Below are positions 45,220 to 54,902 of a DNA stretch of 64,000 bases, piece after piece. Position 1 is the first letter of the stretch. Every line of letters begins with the position of its first letter. The DNA comes from Oscarella lobularis (lineage: Eukaryota; Porifera; Homoscleromorpha; Homosclerophorida; Oscarellidae), in assembly GCF_947507565.1 (NCBI RefSeq), contig NC_089184.1, positions 1,302,001 to 1,366,000 of the forward strand, written 5' to 3'. Made by a program: the position numbers and the translations under genes. A model generated the notes under the pieces. That model was given only the letters and a program-made list of their open reading frames with translations, did not search any database and had not been told where the DNA came from.

Positions 45220-48200
45220 TGGGGTTTTATTTATGGTATATCTCTCAACTACACAGTACATATTCTAATAAACACACAGACAGGGGCACTAGGGGGTTTA
45301 GAGGGAATGGTGTGTGGTGAAGCACCTTACATCTACAGGGGAGGGGGAGGGGAGAACAGGGGAATGATGGGTGGGGATAATTAGTTCTACTTTATTAAGA
45401 ATTATTCGTGAGTTTGCTCTTTGTAGGCAGACCGCTAGACGCTTGCTCCAGTAGTTGATGAATCCGTTGCGATCATTCATAAAGTCGACCGACGGGCGCC
45501 TCGCGATCTGGTGGAAGAGGCTAGCCGCCGTGGGACTCCACCGGCCAAAAACTTCGACGACGACGGGCTTGAAAAGATATCCCAACGACGTGGCGACTTG
45601 CAGGTACTTTTCGTCCTTTGTCTTATCTCTGTGCGCCGCCGCGTATCCATTCTCCTGAGCGCTGCCCGTGACGACTGCTTGGCTAAGCGGGTGGATTACA
45701 CTGATGTCAAGCAGAAGCTTCTTGCCGTTCTCGAAATTATATATTCCGATGTCCGGGCGTTTCTTGTCTTGGAACTCTCTTTCCTGTTCCAGCTCAACTC
45801 GGTAGTTAACCGACCTGAGCATCTGCTGCCACGTATGCTGCCAGCTATCGTGGCGCCGTATAGGACCGCCATCCTTCGGGCACGTCAGGAGGTGGTATCC
45901 GTCTGCAACTGACTCTGCTCCGCAGTTGCACCGTCGGATTTGGCGCAGCAATGGAATGTCTGCCCCCAGTCGAAGAAGAGCCGCCGTCTGGAACTCGGCA
46001 TTGGTAAACGACAACTCTTTCGACTGAGGGAGCGCATCCAGCCACGCTCCCGAGATTGGTCCTCCGGCGCTTCGGAGTCTTGCCTGCGACGCCTTGTCAA
46101 GCGATTCTAGTAGTCGTCCAAGCTCCACTTCCTGGCAGGCAGATGACAGATATTTTTGGAGCTTAAGGTGTTTTTCAGGAAGAGAAGCTAGAGATGGAAA
46201 TTCCGCTGCGATTTTCGGCGAAGTCCAACTTAATGAGCGCAGCGCGTCGAAGACATATCCGTTGAAAAGGCTGTCCGAAGTCCCAATCAGAACGTCCGGT
46301 AGAGACGACATCAGCTGTAACCGATTAGGTAGCAACTTCAAGGTCGCTGCCCATGACGCGACGAATGCACAAGGCGAGACTGCTGCTGCGGACGATAAGC
46401 CAAAGCCTCCTTGGGCGATCTTGATGCGAACCTGTCGGACTTGAGACGGCGAGAGATTGCAGCCCAGGATCGACTGAAACGAAGTCAGAACGTCGGAATC
46501 GTGGTTCTGAGCGGCGTGGCGAATAAGATGCGGCGGGATTGTTCGGAGAAGGTGGGTTATTTTGCCTACCCCACAATATCGGAGAAGGAGGCAGGCTGAT
46601 TGGATGTTCTGCAGAAGGGCAAGCTTCTGCAGAAATTCTTTCTCCTGACCGACTTTGGCAACGCACATTCTCGCAACAAATTCTTCGGAACCGATGGGGC
46701 TCCCCAATACGCAGAATCCATCGTTGACAAAAGGAATGCGTCGCAAAGGCCAATCAGTATCCCGCACACAGCAAAAAGCTTCGCATTTGTCACTTCTGAT
46801 GCGGAGACCCGTGTCGCTCATTGATTGCTCCAATACCTTGAAAGCCTTCACGACATCGTCCCGTGGACCAGCTAGTACGGCGTCGTCAAGATAACTTGCC
46901 ACGAAGCCCGAGCCAATCACCGACTGTGCCTTCAAGATGCTGGGGTGCAGGGCCAACGAGAAAAGGAACGGTCCCAGAGGATCTCCTTGCTGGACTCCTT
47001 CCGCCGAAGATATACGTCTGATTCCATCGGGACAAAGCCATGAAAGCGTCGGCGACTTGACATAGCAGGCATTGACGAAAGCACTAAGCGAAGGGAAATC
47101 CTGTGCCACCAAATTCAGAAACGTTTGACGATTTACAGAATTGAATGCGTTCTTTGCATCCGTCTTTAAAATTATCCAATCCGGATGCTGCGTTGCGATG
47201 AGCTGGAAAAGATGAATCATTTGCTCAGAGCCACCAGGTGTGGCAACCCCAAATTGAAACGGCGCGAAATATCTTGACATTCTGTCCTTAAGCTGGCGGC
47301 AGGCGAGCTTAGCAACAGTTCGCCGAAATACACTACCAACGGCGATCGGCCGAACGTCTTCTTTATTTTTCTTGAGAGCGATCAGACGCGCCCCCGAAAA
47401 GGCCGTTGCAGCAATCGCCGGGATAGATCCGTCGAGAAATAGATTGCAAATTTTGAGGAAGTCGCTCAACAAGTCTTCGTCGTCCAGGAGTAGCCGGAAG
47501 TGTTCAAATCGCCACCCATCACAACCTGGGCTTGAACCGCGAGAGGCGCCTCGAAGCGTAGATATGAGGGTCGGCAGTGTCGCCTGGAGGGGCGGTGCCT
47601 CCGATGTCGCAGTAGGTGTTGAGGCAGGCGAGCTTGGAAGGGGGTGTTTTTCCAATAGCTTCGTGAATGTCTCTTCTGTTGGGTTCGCGCTTCCACTGCT
47701 TGTGAGCAAGTTCGCCGCACGAGAGATTTCCCCTTGTCTCACTTTTCTTTCGACAGCTTTTGCCTGAAGAGGCGGGAGGACAACACTGCCTTGAGTTGAC
47801 CGAGTTTCTTCCGTTGCTTGCGGTCTTTTCTTCTCTGCTGCCGGGGGCGCTGAAGCGTAGAGTTCACCCCACTTCTCCTCCAAGAATAGTTGAAGACGGG
47901 TCTTGCGCACCTGCGGCGACTGCGGCGCTTGAAGTTGGTCGCTGTCATTACTCGGGCCCATAGCCTTCTCCGATTGTGGCTGCAGTAAGAGACGGGGAAG
48001 GAGGAAAAACAGCTTCCACGAGTGTGGAGATTCAGGATTGCTCAGGATGAGGTTGAAGCACTTCTTGCAGCAATCTTTGAATAGGGCGTATAGATATCGA
48101 GGGATTGTCTCAATCGATCGAGTGATGACTGTTGCAAAGTCCTTCCAATCAATTGATTTAAGAAAATTTAATCCTTGCAAAGGAGAAGACTGCTCCGTTT

Positions 48201-48920
48201 CTGGCACAGAGGCGGCAGGTGGCGACTCCGCCTCTCGGGGAGCTAGAGTGTCGCAAGAGTTCTCACTTTGGCACATGGCCGGCGTTTTCGAAGAACAGGC
48301 CTTTTTAGCCGCCTTTGCTTTTCCTGTCGTATTTGTTTTCGAGGTAGTTGGCGTTTTCGTCGTTTTCGTGGCTGTCACAGCAAATCTAGGCGTCGGCGCT
48401 TTCGTCGCTGTCATCACTTTCGTCGTCGCCGGTTTCTTCGTTGTCATCGTCGGCGAATTCGTCGTCGTCGGCGTTTTCGTCATCGTCGGCGTTTTCGTCG
48501 TTGTCGGTGCCACAGGACGCGCTTTTGGCGATTGATTCGTCGATGGCGATCGTACTGGCGCCGTCTTGGTTTTCGCCGGGCAGGTTCCAAAGTGGCGATT
48601 GATCTGCCTGAATATCTGTCGACAGTCAGGACACGCTTGTAGCTTGAACTCCTTTATGAATTCGTCGGGGACTTCGTCGCGTTTATGGCGAAGACGAACA
48701 TGCTCGAGAATTCGTTTTCCATCACCGGGGTCTCGGTGCCGGCACGAGGGCACTGGGCACTGGCTGGGGAGCCGCCCGAGTACCATCGCGAGAAAAAAGA
48801 AGGAGAAAAACGGTCGAAAAACCAGGTAAAACCGGAGCGAAAAAAAACGTGGCCTACACGACGGGACCTTGGGGAGAGTTACCTGCTCCCTTCTATCCCA
48901 GCTCTGAGAACTCTGATTGT
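45220..48920 (-). mobile_element. LINE (non-LTR retrotransposon) with restriction-like endonuclease, R2-like organisation
   Basis: The element is read on the minus strand. Its single long frame fills 45298-48786; upstream is a leader of about 130 bp preceded by a TATA box, and downstream lies an AATAAA-type signal in the minus sense (near 45222-45236). Outer borders are approximate: no poly-A tail, terminal repeat or target-site duplication could be pinned down. Organisation (N-terminal zinc fingers, central RT, C-terminal Cys/His knuckle plus PD-D/E-K endonuclease) is that of the RLE class of LINEs. It is not inside rDNA, unlike classical R2. Confidence 0.85.
45298..48786 (-). CDS. LINE polyprotein: zinc fingers, reverse transcriptase, restriction-like endonuclease
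   Basis: Uninterrupted 1162-residue frame. N-terminus: a C2H2-type finger (CPVPSCRHRD, then HVRLRH) and a second Cys/His knuckle (CPDCRQIF, HFGTC). Next is a Thr/Lys/Pro-rich low-complexity stretch (about residues 90-165) made of TKTPT-like repeats. The reverse transcriptase core has GCDGWRFEHF, LIALKKNKEDVRPIAVG, KTDAKNAFNSVNR, GVQQGDPLGPFLFSLALHP and the catalytic YLDD. The C-terminal part has CNCGAESVADGYHLLTC with RRHDSW, then KKRPDIGIYNFENGKKLLLD, which supplies the PD and D/K residues of the endonuclease. All key residues are present, so the copy may be young and possibly competent. Role: target-primed reverse transcription. Confidence 0.93.
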   Translation of the reverse strand: MVLGRLPSQCPVPSCRHRDPGDGKRILEHVRLRHKRDEVPDEFIKEFKLQACPDCRQIFRQINRHFGTCPAKTKTAPVRSPSTNQSPKARPVAPTTTKTPTMTKTPTTTNSPTMTTKKPATTKVMTATKAPTPRFAVTATKTTKTPTTSKTNTTGKAKAAKKACSSKTPAMCQSENSCDTLAPREAESPPAASVPETEQSSPLQGLNFLKSIDWKDFATVITRSIETIPRYLYALFKDCCKKCFNLILSNPESPHSWKLFFLLPRLLLQPQSEKAMGPSNDSDQLQAPQSPQVRKTRLQLFLEEKWGELYASAPPAAEKKRPQATEETRSTQGSVVLPPLQAKAVERKVRQGEISRAANLLTSSGSANPTEETFTKLLEKHPLPSSPASTPTATSEAPPLQATLPTLISTLRGASRGSSPGCDGWRFEHFRLLLDDEDLLSDFLKICNLFLDGSIPAIAATAFSGARLIALKKNKEDVRPIAVGSVFRRTVAKLACRQLKDRMSRYFAPFQFGVATPGGSEQMIHLFQLIATQHPDWIILKTDAKNAFNSVNRQTFLNLVAQDFPSLSAFVNACYVKSPTLSWLCPDGIRRISSAEGVQQGDPLGPFLFSLALHPSILKAQSVIGSGFVASYLDDAVLAGPRDDVVKAFKVLEQSMSDTGLRIRSDKCEAFCCVRDTDWPLRRIPFVNDGFCVLGSPIGSEEFVARMCVAKVGQEKEFLQKLALLQNIQSACLLLRYCGVGKITHLLRTIPPHLIRHAAQNHDSDVLTSFQSILGCNLSPSQVRQVRIKIAQGGFGLSSAAAVSPCAFVASWAATLKLLPNRLQLMSSLPDVLIGTSDSLFNGYVFDALRSLSWTSPKIAAEFPSLASLPEKHLKLQKYLSSACQEVELGRLLESLDKASQARLRSAGGPISGAWLDALPQSKELSFTNAEFQTAALLRLGADIPLLRQIRRCNCGAESVADGYHLLTCPKDGGPIRRHDSWQHTWQQMLRSVNYRVELEQEREFQDKKRPDIGIYNFENGKKLLLDISVIHPLSQAVVTGSAQENGYAAAHRDKTKDEKYLQVATSLGYLFKPVVVEVFGRWSPTAASLFHQIARRPSVDFMNDRNGFINYWSKRLAVCLQRANSRIILNKVELIIPTHHSPVLPSPSPVDVRCFTTHHSL

Positions 48921-48936
48921 AGATGTACGAGCTGGG

Positions 48937-48944
48937 TATTTATA
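48937..48944 (-). promoter_or_regulatory. TATA box upstream of the LINE
   Basis: On the minus strand the sequence reads gagtataaataccc, a strong TATA element, about 150 nt before the LINE start codon. A transcription start about 30 nt downstream would fall near 48910. It is either an internal promoter at the LINE 5' end or a host promoter next to which the LINE inserted. The stretch 48951-49333 holds no gene and should also carry the promoter of the plus-strand gene at 49334. Confidence 0.55.
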
Positions 48945-49333
48945 CTCGAGAGGGCGGGGCCTGATTTGTATTGCAACTTTACAGCACGAAAAAGCGTGTC
49001 GTTTCGAATTGGAAACCGACGCGAATTGGCTGAAAATTTGATTCTGATATCGTTTCAAGCAAAATTTCGTCGCGATTCGGTCTCTATACGCGAAAAGACG
49101 GTGAACGGAGGAGGAGCTATGACATCATTGTATGACATCATTGTCTGATGCAAGACGATACGCAATACGCTACGAAACGCGTTCTGCGACGAGCAAAGGC
49201 ACGAAATAGGACAAGAAGTAAATTCTATGCAATTCTAGAATCGTTCGGTGGCTACGCTTGGACGCGAAAAAAGCGAACTTATTGTACATCAAAGTATCCG
49301 GGCAATCGGTGACTGTGTTTCGAAATTTGAGGC

Positions 49334-50608
49334 ATGGACGCGTCTTCTGAGAATTGGTCTGTGATCGAGAGCCAACGCGAAGAAGCGGGCGACGACGACA
49401 CTAAATCGAGAATCGATCAGGCGCAGGAACGATCGGGAACGCCAACGACCGACGACGAATTCGAGGTTTTGGAGGAGAATTCGGACGGCGAGCTGGTCAA
49501 AAAGGCAGAGGAGGACAAAGAAAACGAGAACGCGACGACGAATTCGACTCTACTCGTCGACGTCACGACCCAATCGACGACGATGAAGAACGAAGAGGAA
49601 GAAGCCGAGACGACGTGCATCGAAAACGAGGCAACGACGACCGAGGAAGAGTCGCCCGTTGACATTACGAAGGAGAACGGGGTTAAGTTATACGATGGAG
49701 CTGTAGAAGACATCGATGTACCCAAGAGAGACGTGGCCACGTCCACGTCAGATGAGAACGAGGTGACATCAGAAGTGAAACGAGATGACTTTGCTGCCAA
49801 CGGGTCACGATCAATAGATGACTCTCCAGCTTTCATGACCTTGATTGTCTGTGCATCTGTCTTGGTTGGTGTGGCAGTTGGACGATGGTCTATATCACCT
49901 GTGACCACCACTACCACCACCACCACCGACACTCAGAAGCGGTCGCATCTATTTGACTGTGATATGTACTTTCGTGATAAGTGTCCCAGATCGATGTTTG
50001 GTGACTACCAAAGGGATGAGTCTGATGATCATGATTTGCTTCTTGCAATGGTGAAAGAGTTCAACTCGACGTTGATTGCTTGCCAGGGGGAAAACGAAGT
50101 TGACCGCGAGGCGCTGGCACTCGAGAAAGGACGGTCTGAGATGTGGAAAGAACAGTTTGACCGAGTGAGAAATTCTATAGAACAAATCGAAGCGAATCCA
50201 GACTTTGTTGCTTGTTTGAAGAAAGCCGGAAAAATGGCTCAAGACAAATTGAACGAGCTTCCAAATGCAGTCAATAAGACCGTTGCTAGCGGCGGCGAAA
50301 TGCTGAAAGAGAAATGGGAAGGCATAAGAAAAGGAGTGACACGTATGGCAGAATCCGTGCAGAAGATGTGGGACAAATACGTGAGGAGAAGAAAGAGCGG
50401 TGAAGATCACGCATCGGAAATGATGGCCAAGCCCCCACAGGAGGATTTTGACGACGTTGACACTACCCAAGATTGTGACTGTGATGGAAAACCTCGACGA
50501 CGTCGCGGCTGTTGTAAAAGAGAAGGGAGAAACGAAGGGAAGCATCGTCAAAAGCGAGGACACAAGCGAGCCAATAAACGAGCCCGTAAGCGAGCTCGCA
50601 AACAATAG
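49334..50608 (+). CDS. Single-pass membrane protein with acidic N-terminus and W/F-x-x-I/L motifs
   Basis: Single exon, 424 residues. The N-terminal about 165 residues are acidic, Thr/Glu-rich and disordered, with NWSVIESQ at residues 7-14 and DEFEVLEEN near 41-49; both fit the LC3-interacting (LIR) pattern. One TM segment (FMTLIVCASVLVGVAVGRW) follows, then a Thr run, a Cys-containing segment (FDCDMYFRDKC), a helical, probably coiled-coil region (EALALEKGRSEMWKEQFDRV and on) and an extremely basic tail (HKRANKRARKRARKQ). The order recalls CCPG1/PBXIP1 proteins, which share a W-[ST]-[IV]-I start, one TM and a lumenal coiled coil, and of which CCPG1 is an ER-phagy receptor. That assignment is inference; the sequence as a whole is not one I recognise. 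Confidence 0.75.
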   Translation: MDASSENWSVIESQREEAGDDDTKSRIDQAQERSGTPTTDDEFEVLEENSDGELVKKAEEDKENENATTNSTLLVDVTTQSTTMKNEEEEAETTCIENEATTTEEESPVDITKENGVKLYDGAVEDIDVPKRDVATSTSDENEVTSEVKRDDFAANGSRSIDDSPAFMTLIVCASVLVGVAVGRWSISPVTTTTTTTTDTQKRSHLFDCDMYFRDKCPRSMFGDYQRDESDDHDLLLAMVKEFNSTLIACQGENEVDREALALEKGRSEMWKEQFDRVRNSIEQIEANPDFVACLKKAGKMAQDKLNELPNAVNKTVASGGEMLKEKWEGIRKGVTRMAESVQKMWDKYVRRRKSGEDHASEMMAKPPQEDFDDVDTTQDCDCDGKPRRRRGCCKREGRNEGKHRQKRGHKRANKRARKRARKQ

Positions 50609-50701
50609 TAAGTCTCTATTCTGTGCAATTTCATCAATTTATTGCTATAGATAATGACAACGTTGATTTGTCCACTAGTTTTAGTTTTAGTCTGCTAGCT
50701 C

Positions 50702-50842
50702 TTAGTTCTCGGTTTTTTCTTCGTCTTTTTGTCTTTTCTGTCGCTTGCTGTACTCTTCGAAGTAGGGTTTAAATATGTACATTCCGCTGATCAAGCCCAG
50801 AACGGACGCGACGGCGATTTGGTGCATTGGAAGACGTGCCAT
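50702..50842 (-). CDS. PIGBOS1: PIGBOS1-like microprotein
   Basis: 46 residues from the ATG at 50842. The N-terminal transmembrane helix (HQIAVASVLGLISGMYIF), then KPYFEEYSKRQKRQKDEE and a charged tail align without gaps of note to vertebrate PIGBOS1 (VLGI-GG-YIF-P-FEQY-K pattern). Vertebrate PIGBOS1 is an outer-mitochondrial-membrane microprotein that contacts the ER protein CLCC1 and modulates the unfolded protein response. The frame continues upstream to 50911 without an ATG, and the chosen start matches the vertebrate length. In mammals the gene lies opposite PIGB; no PIGB is visible in this window. Confidence 0.8.
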   Translation of the reverse strand: MARLPMHQIAVASVLGLISGMYIFKPYFEEYSKRQKRQKDEEKTEN

Positions 50843-51106
50843 AAGGCGATCCGGGAGGCGCACTAACACCCGTACCTCGTCCGCAAACGTTCGCCTCAAC
50901 GACTGCTGCACGACGAAAAAACGATGGAGCTAGACGAAAAGAACGCAGAAGCGAGAACGTACGACGTCGATCATTCGGCGACAAAGCACAAAGCGGCGAA
51001 ATGCCGCACGAATGCTATGCGAATGCTAGGGGGTTCCCTAAGCTTGCCAAGATTTTTAGAAGTTTAATGACACTCCATGCACTCAGCGAAGACTAACGAA
51101 CACGAA

Positions 51107-51131
<25 letters not shown>
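51107..51131. repeat. (GA)n microsatellite
   Basis: About 25 bp of pure ga dinucleotides just past the 3' end of the SHIPPO-repeat gene. A minus-strand frame here reads Ser-Leu repeats and is not coding. The surrounding 50985-51187 holds no gene. Confidence 0.95.
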
Positions 51132-51137
<6 letters not shown>

Positions 51138-51187
51138 AGGAAAAGACAGGGAGAAGTTCAAATGACAAAAAAAGATAAAAAGATCGT

Positions 51188-52186
51188 TCAGTCGGTGACA
51201 TCGATGATGAGCGGCGTGATATATTCGGAGTGTCGAATGCCGAGCGAGAAGGACGGTGCCTTGGGCTTGTTGCAACTCACCTGTTCGGGCCTGTGAGCAC
51301 CTGGTCCAGGCTTCTTGGTCGAATCTGAAATGAAGAGAAATATCAGTAGAAAACCTTAAGAGAAAATATAGGCAAACCTCCAGGCATGTAGCTCCTTCCC
51401 AGCATGGAATAAGCAGGCTGCTTTCGCTTATAGAGATTAGGATCGGCCGAGCTGTAGCGTCCCGGTCCGGGCGCTTTGGCGAGATCCTCGGCAAAGCTGC
51501 CCGTCTTGGCTCGACCGGTCATCGAGTAGGAAGCAGACGCGTAGAGGGTCGGCACTCGACTGCCGAGCAACGACGGCAACGAGTACGAGTTAGGAGCCGG
51601 AACGGTGTCGCCCTTTCGAAATCGCGTGCGAGATCCCATTGAATAGGCTGGCGCGTGACGTTCCCCTTGGGGATGAACTTTTTCGGGCGAATACGTTCCC
51701 GGCGCTGGGGTCTTGAACGCGTCTGATAGGGTTATATACGGAGTCAGGGAAACTGAATGGGAGCGTTTGTGTGTGGGCGGTCTTACTGAGATCCTTTTGG
51801 CGACCTAGAATTGTGTAGGACGGCGTGCCGTCTTTGCCGAAGCGAGAGATGGACGAGTCGATGAAGTAACCGGGCCCCGGGCTAAACCCGGCCTTGAACA
51901 CTGCACGAGACGAAGAGAAAATAGGTTGGCCACATTTGTAGCGAGCGAGAGACGAATTTGCCTACTTGGATTCTCCAGTCGTACGCCAAACGAATAGGCG
52001 GGTTTCATCGTTTTCGTGAAGTCGTGCTTCTGAAAGCCGACGGTCGCCGGCAGAGCGTAGCGGCCCGGACCAGGACCTTGAGGGCATATACGCTTTCCCA
52101 CTGTGAGAAATTGTCGTCTAAGATAACAAACCGGTTTCCTTAGCGGCGATGGGTATGTTTTTCGGCTTCGTCTCCGTCTGAGCCAT
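51188..52186 (-). CDS. ODF3: Outer dense fibre protein 3-like (SHIPPO repeats)
   Basis: Six or so exons read from 52186: [19 protein letters not shown], then repeated P-G-P-G-x-Y modules: [72 protein letters not shown] and KPGPGAHRP, each followed by a YSM/YTI-G-R motif. It ends [10 protein letters not shown]. This is the ODF3/CIMAP family, found inside ciliary or sperm-tail microtubules. Intron ends are GT-AG. The start codon lies 32 bp from the proposed CLN6 start on the other strand, so the two share a minimal bidirectional promoter region. Confidence 0.88.
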
Positions 52187-52218
52187 GGCGTTTCTGGCGA
52201 AAGATCTCCCCCGACGCG

Positions 52219-53562
52219 ATGTGGCAACTTGTGTTGTCAAGCGTTGTTATGGCACAAAAGCGTCGGGCGTTGCCGGGGTTTCCTATACGGGGGAGGTCGT
52301 TCCGCGTTGTTCGAGACCCCGGACACGTGATGGCAACCAATCTGAATCGCGGAACGAATAGCGACCTGCGGAGGCGTGCGATACGCTCATCGGCTCGGTG
52401 AGATATAGCGCGATGCTTTTCCGGTGACCCGGGACCGATTTCTAGAGCTCCCGATGAAGAATCATCGGAGCGCTCGAAGAATTCCGAATTCCAGTTTGGC
52501 CTCTGGCTTCTCCTTGCCGTCCAGAACTGGGTTTTAGATTTCGGAAGGCCCATAGCAATGGTAACAACGCGCAGAATGATTTTTCGCGGCTCGAAACTAT
52601 CGCATAGCTGATCGTTCCGTTGAAATATTCACCGTTATCGTTGCCAAGCGTAGGAGACTACTTTCACATGGCATACAACGTAATCACGCCCTTCTGTCTG
52701 CTAAAGGTAGTGCTAGAAAGTCTCAATTACGAATAAACTATCTCATTGGAGTACGTAGTTGATTGAGAAGGCACCCCGAAAGGTTTCCAGCACACTGACT
52801 TATTTGACGATCGTCTTCTTTGTGATGGGTGCGAGCATTCATCTGGTTGGTGATTCGGTCAATCATCGGCTTGTTCACAGTGGATACCAGCTGCACTTGT
52901 CTGTCGCGGAGAATCCTATTATGAAGGAATTGAAGCCACGGACACTGGTGAGAAGAGACAGGCGATTTTTATTTTTATACTGAGTGAACTGGTTCTCAGG
53001 TCAGCTCGTTTGAACTACTCTATTTTTATGACGAGCAGCTTGGTCATTTGATGTGGTACGGTATTACAACGTAGCAGTTTGTTTTGCCCCTTGGGATAAA
53101 TATCGTCTAGGTACATACCATTCTTCAGCGTCTTTCTCCTATACTTCAGCAGCTCTTTTGTGTCAAAAGCAGAAGAGAAAAAGCACATGGAATCGCTAAA
53201 CCTTCAGCCTAAAGACTGGTTTCTTGCAGTCATAAGTGCCACTTACTACTGGTACACTCTAAGTCGTAGTTCTCCTTCTTAGCCTCAATGTTGTTTTCTG
53301 TAGGTATCTAGTGACGGAGGGTCAAATTTTCCCCGTCTTTTTTATTACTGTTTTGCTAATGACGGCAATCAGGATCATTTACAGAGGGAGTCTCATGCCA
53401 GACGCCAACGCCAAATTCCTCTTCTACACCTTTTTCATGACACTCGCTTTCGTCATGCTCTGGGTCATGTATCTGTGGAATGACGAGCCCATGAGAAGAA
53501 AATACCCCGGTTTGGTATACATTCCTGAACCGTGGGCATTCTATTCATCTCGATTCATGTAA
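52219..53562 (+). CDS. CLN6: CLN6 transmembrane ER protein
   Basis: Multi-exon. First exon from the ATG at 52219 (or 52249, [10 protein letters not shown]) to SSAR, a 48-nt intron, then [11 protein letters not shown] and [20 protein letters not shown]. Later exons give [96 protein letters not shown], and finally [20 protein letters not shown]. The match to vertebrate CLN6 is very close over the seven or so membrane segments. CLN6 is an ER membrane protein that works with CLN8 in exporting lysosomal enzymes to the Golgi; human mutations cause neuronal ceroid lipofuscinosis. The N-terminal about 50 residues are not conserved and the exact start is less certain. Confidence 0.92.
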
Positions 53563-53693
53563 ACGCCACGAAAAAAAACAGTACGAAAGGAAAGCTTGCT
53601 ACTGACTCAAGAATCAAACAGGTATCACTATTCTGTTTAATGTGCACGTGTGCGTTGCATGTCTAGTTTTTGAGAAATTGTTGGCTCCTTCGC

Positions 53694-54762
53694 CTACTTT
53701 GCTGCTGCTTTTTTCAGAGCGCCACGTAGCTCAGTGATAAATTTTACGATGCTCGACGGTAAGGCAGACTCAACGATGCTCATGGGTAGCATTCCACCAA
53801 GAGCGCTATGAACAACGAAAACCAATTCCGTCTTGTTAGGATCTCTACAAGGAAATCAATTTTTTTCATGAAGAGCCGCGTATTAAGGCATGTCAGTCTA
53901 ACCCGTCAACTGGAAAGCAAACGAGACCAGAATGATAGTTGGTTCCTCGTACAAGGGACGACGTTGGTGGACAGCCCGGATGATCGACGGAAACAGCTAC
54001 AGAGGTATAAAATCACTTGCAATCAATTTCGATTGAACCGACCTGCGCAAATGTAGGCGCCGTTTTCAAGTTGTTTTCTGCAGACGAGATCGACGAAATC
54101 TCGTCCCTTGATGAAGCCAGCCATGGCGGCTTTCGTCACAGACTGGACGATAGATGTGTGCTGCACATAATACGGATCAAAGTCACGCTGTGCGCGCATG
54201 GGGAAAAGAATGAACCTCGTCAATTCGTTCAATTTCATTCCATTCCTATGAAAAAAAACAACGGATAGAAGTCGTGGCTTAGACAGGTTTGTATCTCTTC
54301 GTCACTTTTGATGTCGTGTCCCATTGTTTTCTAGGCGAATCGTTCGATGGTGTGACGTATTGGAGAACTTGACTGGGCGGGGCTTCGACGATTCCTACGC
54401 CTCGATACCTGCATGGGAAAAACCATTTCCGTGTGGCCCCGCCTCTTCGCATGCCGGGCGTGGCCGCGCGATGACGGCCCACAGACGATAAACGGTCCAA
54501 ACAAAGGAGGAAAGCCCTTACACTCGCTCGGAACGATTGGGAACGTGTTGGCAAGCGACCGCGATGCCCTGTCGCCGAAACGAGAAAACGGTTACGACTT
54601 CGCGGATGAACGCCCGTCGAAAAACGCGACTAAGCACGTGAACGCGTCCACGAGTGTCGTCGCAGCTCTCACCGACGAATTTTTCACGACCTTCCAGGTT
54701 TGGTCGCGCGCGTAGCGTAGTAGCGTCTCTATGAGATCGTCGCTTTTCGCTTGGTGGGCCAT
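53694..54762 (-). CDS. START-domain lipid-transfer protein, STARD5-like
   Basis: Several exons from 54762: MAHQAKSDDLIETLLRYARD with QTWKVVKNSS, then YRGVGIVEAPPSQVLQYV, SPRKQWDTTSKVTKRY, VQSVTKAAMAGFIKGRDFVD and LVCRKQLENGAYICAG. The last exon has KTELVFVVHSALGGMLPM and SSIVKFITELRGALKKAAAK before the stop at 53694. Order and spacing fit a stand-alone START domain of about 210 residues, most like STARD5, which binds sterol or bile acid in the cytosol. No membrane anchor or other domain is seen. The region around 54420-54600 between the first and second clear coding blocks is GC-rich and its exon structure is unsure. Confidence 0.83.
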
Positions 54763-54902
54763 GCCGTGCAGTTCTTTGGATCAAACCACTGTTGCTATGC
54801 GCGTGCGCACTGTTCGCGTCCTGAACTCTTCTGTTGACCCCCGGAAGTGAGCAGTTGTATTCTCAAATCTAGGTCACTAATTCAATTACGTTCCTGTACA
54901 AT

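Noticed and set aside
48038-48535. 165-codon plus-strand frame opposite the LINE
   Set aside because: Antisense of the Thr/Lys/Pro-rich linker; hydrophobic VFVVVG repeats are its mirror image.
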